Assembly: GCA_030044325.1 (NCBI GenBank)
Contig: JASHWA010000323.1
Coordinates: forward strand, 1 to 6,017
DNA from: Bryobacteraceae bacterium
Lineage (GTDB): Bacteria > Acidobacteriota > Terriglobia > Bryobacterales > Bryobacteraceae
Direction of reading: 5' to 3'
DNA: 6,017 nucleotides
Shown here: piece by piece, positions 1 through 5,696 of the stretch
How the letters are laid out: each line of letters opens with the position of its first letter
How positions within the stretch are numbered: position 1 is the first letter of the stretch
Notes under the pieces: generated by a model
The model's input: the letters and a program-made list of their open reading frames with translations, nothing else
What the model was told of the DNA's origin: nothing
Databases searched by the model: none
Made by a program: the position numbers and the translations under genes

Positions 1-96
1 CGCCAGGCCGTCATCAAGACACTGGTTCGACAGGCTCTCGATCAGCACTATCTCGCAGTACGGGCGAGGCAAGCGCCTGCGGCGTCCCGGGACTAG
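1..96 (+). CDS. C-terminal tail of an unidentified protein (5' end outside the window)
   Basis: Frame 1 is open from the first base to a TAG at 94-96, giving 31 residues that begin RQAVIKTLVRQALDQHY. The segment is rich in charged, helix-forming residues. The spacing in AVIKTLVRQAL resembles the second helix of ribbon-helix-helix (CopG/RHH-type) antitoxins, which would fit the toxin-antitoxin genes next door. That is inference from a very short stretch. The frame converges on the minus-strand vapC-like gene, whose stop lies 22 bp further on, and no terminator hairpin is visible between them. Other frames here are also open, so this frame may not be coding at all. Confidence 0.3.
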   Translation, partial: RQAVIKTLVRQALDQHYLAVRARQAPAASRD

Positions 97-118
97 TCCA
101 GCAGAAGTCGACGGAAGA

Positions 119-563
119 TCACGTCTGGTCCGGCTCACTCGCCCTCAGTTGTTGCCTGAAGAAGATCTCAACCCGGTTCGTGGTCCATACTGCAATCCCG
201 GCACCGAAGAAGTCGGCATCCTCCGTCCAAATGGCGCAAGCCAGGGCAAGCGCAGTAGCGAGAACCGGCCAGTCGTCCTCGTCCCGGTCGTCAATCCGCT
301 CGCGGGCCTCGGCTTCGAAAAGCGCATAGAGAATCGGGAGTCACCGGCTCGACCACGTTGCGCAGCCAATCGAGCGCGGCGGCGAGGTCAGCGATCGGCT
401 TCCCGCGCTGCGCAAGGAGTGGAGGCAGATATTTCTCGGCGTCGTCGAAAGCAACGTCGGGCGCAAAGAAGCGAACTCCCTGGGCCGCCCAGGTGTCGAG
501 CAGTTCGCGGACCCGGCGCCCGAGCACGGCGCGAATCAGAATGTTCGCGTCGAGAACGATCAT
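119..563 (-). pseudogene. Frameshifted PIN-domain toxin (VapC-type ribonuclease)
   Basis: VapC toxins are PIN-fold, Mg-dependent RNases neutralised by the antitoxin encoded just upstream. The N-terminal part (563 down to about 333) reads MIVLDANILIRAVLG with the first catalytic Asp at residue 5, then AFDDAEKYLPPLL with a likely acidic ligand at E43. This frame runs out of homology after residue 77 and stops at 291. The missing C-terminus continues one frame over from 331 down to a TGA at 119-121. It reads LYALFEAEARERI, then DDRDEDDWPVLATALAL, WTEDADFFG and AVWTTNRVEIFF, which carry the remaining PIN acidic residues. Joined, they give about 147 residues, the usual size for the family. The C-terminal frame has a TGA at 341-343 and no start of its own. 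The layout resembles the PIN_2 subgroup. The start overlaps the antitoxin stop as ATGA. The gene is either inactive or carries a sequencing error at 325-335. Confidence 0.85.
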
Positions 564-826
564 TTAGTCGGGACGGTCTTGCGGCGGCGCTGTTCGCGGA
601 ACTCACGCACCAATTCCTCTTCGTCCACATCAGAAAGCGCGCTGGCCAGGCGATCCGCAGCCGCCTTCAGCTCAGAGATGTCGGCCGACCTGCGGCCTTT
701 GCGGCGGGTCGGGACATAAACTCCGAGCGTCTCGCCATGGCGAGTCACGGCGACTGGTGTAACGGATTCGAGAAAACTCGCGATGCGTTCGCGAAACTCA
801 CGGACACCGACTTTGATGGCAGCCAC
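560..826 (-). CDS. Antitoxin of the Phd/YefM (prevent-host-death) type
   Basis: This 88-residue protein starts with GTG at 824-826, preceded by an AAGGA ribosome site at 834-838. The N-terminal half contains VGVREFRERIASFLE and a basic VAVTRHGETLGVYVPTR stretch, matching the Phd/YefM fold that dimerises and binds operator DNA. The C-terminal half is highly charged and helical (residues about 50-82, with DVDEEELVREF), as expected for the segment that wraps around and blocks the toxin. The stop overlaps the toxin start by four bases (ATGA), the usual coupling that makes antitoxin first. The frame is intact although its partner toxin is frameshifted. Family antitoxins repress their own promoter, and the palindromes at 840-879 are the obvious candidate operator. 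The family call is from motif recognition. Confidence 0.85.
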   Translation of the reverse strand: MAAIKVGVREFRERIASFLESVTPVAVTRHGETLGVYVPTRRKGRRSADISELKAAADRLASALSDVDEEELVREFREQRRRKTVPTK

Positions 827-833
827 GACGATA

Positions 834-838
834 TCCTT
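834..838 (-). promoter_or_regulatory. Ribosome binding site AAGGA of the antitoxin gene
   Basis: Read on the minus strand, AAGGA ends 7 bases before the GTG at 826-824. It supports the GTG as the true start, since no ATG is available in frame nearby. Confidence 0.6.
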
Positions 839-839
839 G

Positions 840-879
840 TGTACATACTAGTGTACATAAATTTCGCCGCGCGGCGAAA
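840..879 (-). promoter_or_regulatory. Candidate operator/promoter of the antitoxin-toxin operon: paired TGTACA sites plus an 18-bp palindrome
   Basis: Two TGTACA hexamers, each self-complementary, occupy 840-845 and 852-857. They lie 12 bp apart and sit directly upstream of the antitoxin ribosome site. The GTGTACAT octamer around them is also directly repeated. Five bases further upstream, 862-879 is a perfect palindrome, TTTCGCCGCGCGGCGAAA. The AT-rich stretch TATGTACACTAGTATGT could hold a -10 element, but no convincing -35 was found. Phd/YefM antitoxins typically bind short palindromes overlapping their own promoter, which fits this position. Which of the two palindromes is the operator cannot be told from sequence. 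Confidence 0.5.
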
Positions 880-898
880 ACGGGGCCAAACCCGATTC

Positions 899-1072
899 GA
901 TTACTCCGCCACCCACCTTCATGGCGAACGCGGATTGGACTTCGAGCAAACCGAGACTCGATATCCGGACCTCTCGCCCGAGCTCAGAAAAAATGGCCGA
1001 AACTTTGGATGTGCCGGTTTCCCTGTGATAAAACTAGACGAACGCGCTCGTGTCGAAGAAGTACCCAGCCAC
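899..1072 (-). pseudogene. Relic of a second PIN-domain toxin (VapC), nonsense-mutated and 3'-truncated
   Basis: The minus strand starting at a GTG (1070-1072) reads VAGYFFDTSAFV, the classic N-terminus of a VapC PIN domain with its first catalytic Asp. It then hits a TAG at 1034-1036, where family members usually have Lys. Beyond the stop the same frame continues as FYHRETGTSKVSAIF, a Gly-Arg-Glu step, and ISSLGLLEVQSAFAMKV with the expected Glu ligand. Homology fades after about codon 58 (position 899). The frame closes at a TAG at 848-850 inside the operator region of the neighbouring operon. The C-terminal half of the domain, with its remaining acidic residues, is absent. The sequence is clearly different from the PIN toxin at 119-563, so it is not a duplicate. 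The gene is non-functional. Confidence 0.8.
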
Positions 1073-1249
1073 TCAGTAATCCCCGGTCCGCGCGAATTTG
1101 CGAGAGATGCTGTTCATGCCGTAAGCGAGTTGACTGCCTTGGGCGACGCGCAACAGGAAATCATCGATCTGAGAGGCCAACTCGATAAGAAGTCAGCTGT
1201 GGAAACTCCGCAGCGCCGCTCCGTTCGTTTTCAATCCGCCCGTGGCCGG

Positions 1250-1906
1250 TTATCTGGCGGCTCGCGTCATCGAATAGACGCGGGGAAGCCACAGAGCACC
1301 CGCTACGATCAGCCAGGCGAGCAACTCCCACGATCGCGGCATGGGCGAGACCGCGCCGGCGACCGTGTAGTCCAGCGTTATGCCGGTTTGAGCGTGGTCG
1401 CGCCGCGGGTCTCCGAGCTGAATGCGAGGATTGTCGGGGATAAGCGCATTCACCAGGTACACGCTCGACTCGGGTCTGTAAGTGTTGAGGAACGAGATCA
1501 CGTGGCGGCCGGCGGCCGCTGAGGGAATTTTCGCTATCGCCCGCAGTCGGATCATCCCGATGCCGAGGCGCACATCACTCCATTGCGGAAAGCTACTCAT
1601 GGTCAGTTCGACCTGCGCCGGACGCCCATCGACCTTAAGCCTGACTGAGCGAAGCATCTCTTGCGCGTATGCTCTGGCTTCAGCATCTGAGATCCGGCCA
1701 TCGCCGTCGGTGTCGATCCAAGCGAGCACCTTGTCGGCAATCGCTGCGCCCGGAGTTAGATCGATCGCCAGATCCACGCGATCCATGGCGATGGAGAGCC
1801 GGGTGGCCTGCAAATACTCATCGAGACGATGCGCGCCCGCCGACGGAGCCCATGCGATTGAGCCCCATAGCGCCGCAAGCGTGGCGATCGGTTTTTGCGC
1901 GTTCAT
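1250..1906 (-). CDS. Exported EF-hand protein with C-terminal membrane anchor
   Basis: The 218-residue protein has a signal peptide (residues 1-25, ending SAGA before HRLDEYLQAT). It then carries one canonical EF-hand calcium-binding loop, DTDGDGRISDAE at residues 65-76, with Asp/Asp/Asp and the final Glu all present. The middle (about 85-180) is a predicted beta-rich extracytoplasmic region with the motif VYLVNALIPD. A hydrophobic segment at about 193-209 (ELLAWLIVAGALWL) followed by basic residues is a likely membrane anchor. AHRLDEYLQAT plus the EF-hand recalls N-terminal regions of HupE/UreJ-like membrane proteins, but the multi-helix HupE part is absent. The ATG overlaps the stop of the DUF3500 gene by four bases, and its own ribosome site is poor. 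Translation therefore probably depends on coupling to that gene. The exact function is unknown; a calcium-dependent envelope role is inferred. Confidence 0.82.
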   Translation of the reverse strand: MNAQKPIATLAALWGSIAWAPSAGAHRLDEYLQATRLSIAMDRVDLAIDLTPGAAIADKVLAWIDTDGDGRISDAEARAYAQEMLRSVRLKVDGRPAQVELTMSSFPQWSDVRLGIGMIRLRAIAKIPSAAAGRHVISFLNTYRPESSVYLVNALIPDNPRIQLGDPRRDHAQTGITLDYTVAGAVSPMPRSWELLAWLIVAGALWLPRVYSMTRAAR

Positions 1907-2982
1907 GGGTGTACCAGTCGTGCACCGTAGTCGTTGGTGGGATCGCGATAGATGGTGTGGATGTGATCGAGGTCCCCTTGCTGCGGCGCGTATTCGATGA
2001 CCACCGTCGGCCCTTGAACGCGGAAATAGGCCAATTCACCGTTTTTCGTGCTTCCGCTCCAAGCGAAATAGGTTTTCGCGATATTGGCTCTGATTTCCGC
2101 CATTTTTGCGTTCGCGGCCTCATCATTCAGAATGCCGACCCACTCATGCGCCACGTCGAGCAGCATGGACTGCTGCCGGGAGTCCAGTTCGGAACCGGGG
2201 ATGCCTTCCGGCTGGATCACTTTTCCGTCGTTCCCCGGGCCGAGCACCAGGTCATTTACGGCGTAGTTCAGAATCGCGCGTTTCCGTTGCGCGGAATTCA
2301 ACGCATTGATCAGCGCGAACCCCGTGTCATTCTCGCGGCCCAGTGGCCGAATGGTCTGGCCATTCAGGATATATTTGGCCGGCTGCGCCGCCGGCAGGCT
2401 GGGCGTCAAAACCGAGTTCGCGCCCACAACCGTGACGTTGATCGCCAGATGATGGCCGCCAAATTGAATCATCCACGGCTCGCTTGCCGAGGGCTGGCCG
2501 AGCAGCGCCAGATAGTATTCGTCACGCCCGAAGCGAATTCCACCGCCCGGCCCGCGCGCGCCTTGTTTTCCGCCGGTCCGGCCGCCGCCTGAGCCCTTCA
2601 GGACCTCATCGCCATTCATGATGTCCGTCACTTTCTGATAGCCTTCGCGGCTGAGCGCTGCCGCCACCAGAGCTAACGCCGCGGAACGCTGCGGCGCGGT
2701 CAAGTCGCCCAATCGCGCTCCGTTGCGTTGAAAGATTCCAGTGGGAAGATTGGACCAGCCGGTCCTTTGGCTGCTGTTGAAGCCGAAGGTGCACCTGGAG
2801 CGCTCCGCAGCCGAAAGCGAGGCTAAGAACGCGTTCGCCGCATTCACTACTTTCGCAGTCACGGTTGCGCTCGACCGTACCGCGGGTGCCGATCGCTGTT
2901 GTGAATGTGTGATCGTCGGAAGCAGCGCCGCGGCGCCCACAATTGCCGCGAATATCTTCCCTTCGAGCCTGCTCTTAAACAT
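1903..2982 (-). CDS. Secreted DUF3500-family protein
   Basis: The 359-residue protein starts at ATG 2980-2982. A longer reading from 3210 is rejected because this ATG has a GAGGAG ribosome site 7 bases upstream and begins a signal peptide (MFKSRLEGKIFAAIVGAAALLP, cleavage near residue 27). The DUF3500 body runs from about residue 38 to the end. Recognisable blocks are the NAFLASLSAAER start, FGFNSSQRTGWSNLP (67-81), EYYLALLGQP (155-164), QFGGHHLAINV (173-183) and DHIHTIYRDPTNDYG (339-353). The paired GHH and HIH histidines could bind metal, but that is inference. A glycine-rich insert at about 130-149 looks like a flexible linker. The family is uncharacterised. The gene is first in a two-gene operon and overlaps the EF-hand gene start (ATGA), which suggests the two products act together in the envelope. 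Confidence 0.9.
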   Translation of the reverse strand: MFKSRLEGKIFAAIVGAAALLPTITHSQQRSAPAVRSSATVTAKVVNAANAFLASLSAAERSRCTFGFNSSQRTGWSNLPTGIFQRNGARLGDLTAPQRSAALALVAAALSREGYQKVTDIMNGDEVLKGSGGGRTGGKQGARGPGGGIRFGRDEYYLALLGQPSASEPWMIQFGGHHLAINVTVVGANSVLTPSLPAAQPAKYILNGQTIRPLGRENDTGFALINALNSAQRKRAILNYAVNDLVLGPGNDGKVIQPEGIPGSELDSRQQSMLLDVAHEWVGILNDEAANAKMAEIRANIAKTYFAWSGSTKNGELAYFRVQGPTVVIEYAPQQGDLDHIHTIYRDPTNDYGARLVHP

Positions 2983-2989
2983 GGGCGTT

Positions 2990-2995
2990 CTCCTC
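2990..2995 (-). promoter_or_regulatory. Ribosome binding site GAGGAG fixing the DUF3500 start
   Basis: GAGGAG on the minus strand lies 7 bases before the ATG at 2982. It decides between this start and in-frame starts further upstream. Confidence 0.75.
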
Positions 2996-3000
2996 AGCAG

Positions 3001-3011
3001 ACTATATACCA
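3001..3011 (-). promoter_or_regulatory. Candidate extended -10 promoter for the DUF3500/EF-hand operon
   Basis: The minus strand reads TGGTATATAGT, which offers an extended -10 (TG-N-TATATA) or an offset TATAGT (5 of 6 matches to TATAAT). No good -35 is seen, which extended -10 promoters tolerate. Transcription would start a few bases before the GAGGAG site, giving a very short leader. Confidence 0.35.
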
Positions 3012-3314
3012 AATCGTCCCGGCACGAAGCCCAACGGCGCTGTGATGAAAACCGCGCGCGTACACATCCCCGCTGGATCCACCGCGCTTGGTCGCACCTC
3101 ATCGGCCGGACTCGGTAGATCTTCACCAGGAACGGCGAGAAGTGACACAGGCGAGTCCCGCCGCCGGCATTCGCTTTCACGAAACACAGCGTCGATGTCG
3201 CTAGACCCAAGAATGTCCGAGGTTCGGGACGATCCGGCCTGTCCTCGTGCCCGCCAACAGCCGTTAATGCGCGACAACAGGGCTTTGAACGTGCGGGTCG
3301 ACGATGGGAACGTT

Positions 3315-3350
3315 CACGGACGATCGTGAACCACGATCGTGACTTCCGTG
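3315..3350 (-). terminator. Strong inverted repeat downstream of the thioredoxin gene; possible terminator or operator
   Basis: ACGATCGTG (3320-3328) and CACGATCGT (3332-3340) form a perfect 9-bp stem with a 3-base loop. CACGG (3315-3319) pairs with CCGTG (3346-3350) to extend it by five pairs across a 5-base bulge. It begins 19 bases beyond the thioredoxin stop, a normal terminator position. No run of T follows on the minus strand, so it is not a classical rho-independent terminator. Each arm contains the self-complementary ACGATCGT, so a protein-binding site is equally possible. Confidence 0.4.
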
Positions 3351-3369
3351 CCCGTGTACGGTTCGCCGC

Positions 3370-4221
3370 TTAACCGCGGTTCGGCTTCCACCTCTCCAGA
3401 AAGGCCCGGACATCCTCGGGACCGATCTTCTCGGTAGCCTCGAACTCACCGTTTTTCTGCGCGTACACGACCCTTCCGCTCGGCTCCAGCACGCCCAAAC
3501 TCGGAACCCCCTTATCCAGCGCCACGCCAAGACGGGCCGCGAGCTCGTGGTTTTCTTTTCCGTCATCACCGATACTGATGTGCACAACGATGAAATTCGA
3601 GTCGACCAACGACGCAAATGCCGCTGAGTGGAACGTCGTGTCGAGAACGTGGCAGTCATAGCACCAGTTGCCGCCGAATACCACGATGACTCGCTTTGCT
3701 TCCGTCCCTGCCTTCAGCAAGGCTGCCTTTAATTCCTTTTCGGCGTCCCCCGGCTCCGAATAGAGGTTCGTGTTCGGGGAAACCGGCTGGGGCAAAACAC
3801 GCGTCGGGTCCTTGATGAACCCTCCGCCGCGTCGCGAGGCGACGATGCGCCATCCATCCCCCGAACGCGCCCAAACCTGACGCACCGAAGTATACATGGG
3901 AGAGCCTCCCAAGGTCGCCGAGACTCGCAAAACGAGTTGCGTCGATCCCTTGACGGTCGTGATTTCGAGCAGCCTCGGATGAAAATCCGTTAGTCCCTGC
4001 CGCTTGAGGCTGGTCCAGAACGCGAGCTCGTCCTGAACGGCGATGCGATCCTTGCCGGCTTGCGTGATGGCCTCCGGCTTAGTACGATACATTCTCGACA
4101 AAGCCGCCTGATCGCCATTGACTACGGCGGTCTTCCATTCTTCAAGCGGCCGGAAAGCCTGCCCGGCGAAAACCGGCAAGGCGGCGAGAATGAGCATTGC
4201 GGCGATCGATCGGTGCTCCAT
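3370..4221 (-). CDS. Exported thioredoxin-fold protein with N-terminal NTF2-like region
   Basis: The 283-residue protein starts at ATG 4219-4221 with a GAGG site 8 bases upstream. A signal peptide covers residues 1-20 (MLILAALPVFAG). Residues about 22-130 resemble an NTF2/SnoaL-like fold: a helical start (LEEWKTAVVNGDQAALSRMY), then strands ending in VWARSGDGWRIVASR. Residues about 157-283 are a thioredoxin-fold domain with GGNWCYDC, giving the redox motif C187-Y-D-C190, and KGVPSL with the likely cis-proline at P240. This is the pattern of periplasmic thioredoxin_7/DsbD-C-like domains that reduce or oxidise protein disulphides. The CYDC dipeptide differs from thioredoxin CGPC, so redox direction cannot be assigned. 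The gene is divergent from the TPR gene with only 65 bp between them. It may be monocistronic. Confidence 0.85.
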   Translation of the reverse strand: MEHRSIAAMLILAALPVFAGQAFRPLEEWKTAVVNGDQAALSRMYRTKPEAITQAGKDRIAVQDELAFWTSLKRQGLTDFHPRLLEITTVKGSTQLVLRVSATLGGSPMYTSVRQVWARSGDGWRIVASRRGGGFIKDPTRVLPQPVSPNTNLYSEPGDAEKELKAALLKAGTEAKRVIVVFGGNWCYDCHVLDTTFHSAAFASLVDSNFIVVHISIGDDGKENHELAARLGVALDKGVPSLGVLEPSGRVVYAQKNGEFEATEKIGPEDVRAFLERWKPNRG

Positions 4222-4286
4222 CGTACCCCCCTCACGTTATATCATGTGTTTCGAAAACGCTTCGAATGGATAAAGGGGAGGGGGCC
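4222..4286. promoter_or_regulatory. Divergent promoter region with paired TTCGAA sites
   Basis: These 65 bp must serve both the thioredoxin gene (leftward) and the TPR gene (rightward). Two TTCGAA palindromes sit at 4250-4255 and 4261-4266, 11 bp apart, about one helical turn. Leftward, TATAAC at 4236-4241 matches a -10 in 5 of 6 bases but lies unusually close to the start codon. Rightward, no convincing -10/-35 pair was found. A shared regulator is possible but not shown. Confidence 0.4.
4274..4281 (+). promoter_or_regulatory. Ribosome binding site AGGGGAGG fixing the TPR protein start
   Basis: This purine-rich site ends 5 bases before the ATG at 4287. In-frame starts at 4197 and 4266 lack such a site and would place extra residues before the signal peptide. 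Confidence 0.7.
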
Positions 4287-5696
4287 ATGCAGCGGGTTTC
4301 GCGAAATAATTCCTTCGGATTTTCGGCACGAATTGGAATTTTGATTCTTGCCGTTCCGTTTTTCACGGCCGCACAGCCGCAGGACAACAGCGTAACGACG
4401 CTGAACGGGCTCCTCAATGGCGCGAATCGGGCGATGAAGAGCCGGGATTGGGAAGCCACGCGGAAGTCAGCTCTGGAGGCCACGAAAATCAGCCCCAAGA
4501 ACGCGCCGGCGTGGTTCGATCTCGGATATGCGTATCTGCAGTTGAACGATTTACCGGATGCCGAGGCTGCCTTCAAGACCGTCACCTCCATCAGCCCGGG
4601 ACACGCGTCGGCTTACACGAATCTGGGCGTCATCTATCACCGGTTAGGGCGCGTCGACGACGCCATCGCCAGCTATCGCAAACAGATTGAAGTGGCGCCG
4701 CGCAGCCAGTACGCTTCGTATAACCTCGCGAGGATTCTCGCAACACGCGGTGAGTGGGAGGAAGCGCGAACCCTTGCCGCCACGGCAGTGGAACTCACTG
4801 CCAACGACACGAATCGCTGGGCGTTCCTCGGAAAAACGCAGATGAAAACCGGCCAAATCGACGAGGCGCGGCAGAGCTTCATGCGCGCGCTCGCGCTTCC
4901 GCATAGCGCCATGATCGAAAACAACATTGCGTACGATCTGGCGGATGGCGGATTCGATCTCGACCGGTCCTGGCATCTGATCTCGGGAGCGCTCCAGTCC
5001 TCGACGCGTCAAATCTGCGAGCCGGAGAGTCTGGCGGACGGCGAAAAATGCACCCAGCAGTTGCGTCAGTTGGCTTTCATGCTCGACACGGCCGGCTGGG
5101 TGCTCTATCGTGAGGGCAAAACGGAGGAAGCGGAGCCTTATCTGCGCGCGTCGTTCGCCATTACGCCGCGTGGGGAAAATGAGCTCCATATGGTGACGCT
5201 GCTGGCGAAACTGGGCCGGCTCGATGAAGCGGTCGCGCTGCTCGCGCAGGCTCGCGTGCGTCCGAGCTTCGCGCGCGCCGGCTCGCGCGAAGCGATGGCG
5301 GAGTTGACCAGGGCCGCCGGCGGCGACGCCCCGCTCGAAGCGCTTTTCTCGCGGGCTCCGGTTGCGCCCCCGCCGTCGCACGCGGAAACCAAAGTGTTTG
5401 CCCTGGTGGATGGGAACGGGAAAGTGATGGAAGCGCAAGCGGTGGCGCCGGCACCGTCCAGCCTGTCGGAGACTGCCCAATCCCTCACGCTGCCCATGTT
5501 GGCGTGGCCGGGCCACTCCGTCCGTTCGATTCGGACGATCGAGTTCCAGCTCAAGGCGGGGTCATGGTCTCCCGCCGATATCTATGTCGGGGAGACGATT
5601 CCGACCCCCTGCGGGTCGGTCGCGCCGCCGCCGGCGATCCTGACGACGCAGAACATCACGCCCGCGCCGCCGGCGAGTTGCACCAGCGCGTATTGA
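4287..5696 (+). CDS. Exported tetratricopeptide-repeat (TPR) protein
   Basis: The 469-residue protein opens with a signal peptide (basic n-region to about residue 15, hydrophobic IGILILAVPFF, then TAAQ near residue 30). Helical TPR units follow from about 40 to 210. The clearest are 74-107 (AWFDLGYAYLQLNDLPDAEA) and 108-141 (YTNLGVIYHRLGRVDDAI), with the G-Y/L and P-spaced consensus. After a less regular segment containing two cysteines (C244, C255), TPRs resume at about 265-325 (GWVLYREGKTEEAEPYL). A proline-rich linker (about 357-365) leads to a small beta-type domain (about 368-436) reading KVFALVDGNGKVMEAQAV, reminiscent of TonB-C-like or energy-transducer tail domains. The extreme C-terminus is Pro/Ala-rich with two cysteines (C442, C465). 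TPR arrays are protein-binding scaffolds, so a periplasmic assembly or scaffolding role is inferred. The partner is unknown; the divergent thioredoxin gene is a candidate. Confidence 0.87.
   Translation: MQRVSRNNSFGFSARIGILILAVPFFTAAQPQDNSVTTLNGLLNGANRAMKSRDWEATRKSALEATKISPKNAPAWFDLGYAYLQLNDLPDAEAAFKTVTSISPGHASAYTNLGVIYHRLGRVDDAIASYRKQIEVAPRSQYASYNLARILATRGEWEEARTLAATAVELTANDTNRWAFLGKTQMKTGQIDEARQSFMRALALPHSAMIENNIAYDLADGGFDLDRSWHLISGALQSSTRQICEPESLADGEKCTQQLRQLAFMLDTAGWVLYREGKTEEAEPYLRASFAITPRGENELHMVTLLAKLGRLDEAVALLAQARVRPSFARAGSREAMAELTRAAGGDAPLEALFSRAPVAPPPSHAETKVFALVDGNGKVMEAQAVAPAPSSLSETAQSLTLPMLAWPGHSVRSIRTIEFQLKAGSWSPADIYVGETIPTPCGSVAPPPAILTTQNITPAPPASCTSAY

Larger units (their letters stand above)
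2983..3369. other. 387-bp intergenic stretch without a recognisable gene
   Basis: All frames were read. Several are open for 70-95 codons, but they are arginine/serine-rich, have no ribosome site or recognisable motif, and look like GC-rich chance frames. The only structure found is the promoter candidate next to the DUF3500 start and the inverted repeat at 3315-3350. The stretch could hold a leader RNA or an eroded gene, but nothing identifies one. Confidence 0.6.

Noticed and set aside
840..879. The clustered palindromes considered as a CRISPR or transposon end.
   Set aside because: There are only two hexamer copies with no spacer-sized units, no transposase nearby, and no matching inverted repeat at the other end of the operon.
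921..1031. A 36-codon plus-strand ORF starting MANADWTSSK and ending at a TGA.
   Set aside because: It lies opposite the vapC relic, has no ribosome site, and is explained as antisense to decayed coding sequence.
149..1522. A 457-codon open frame on the plus strand covering the antitoxin operon, the vapC relic and the end of the EF-hand gene.
   Set aside because: It is antisense to several recognisable minus-strand families, is arginine-rich without any motif, and has no ribosome site. It is a chance open frame in GC-rich DNA.
1669..2592. A 307-codon plus-strand frame opposite the EF-hand and DUF3500 genes.
   Set aside because: It lies antisense to two confidently recognised genes, has low-complexity Arg/Ala content, and has no domain or start signal.
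2983..3210. An N-terminal extension of 76 codons to the DUF3500 protein.
   Set aside because: It would bury the signal peptide internally. The ATG at 2982 has an excellent GAGGAG site, and the extension looks non-coding.
4644..5516. A 290-codon minus-strand frame opposite the TPR gene.
   Set aside because: The plus strand encodes clear TPR units here, and the antisense frame is arginine/histidine-rich without recognisable features.
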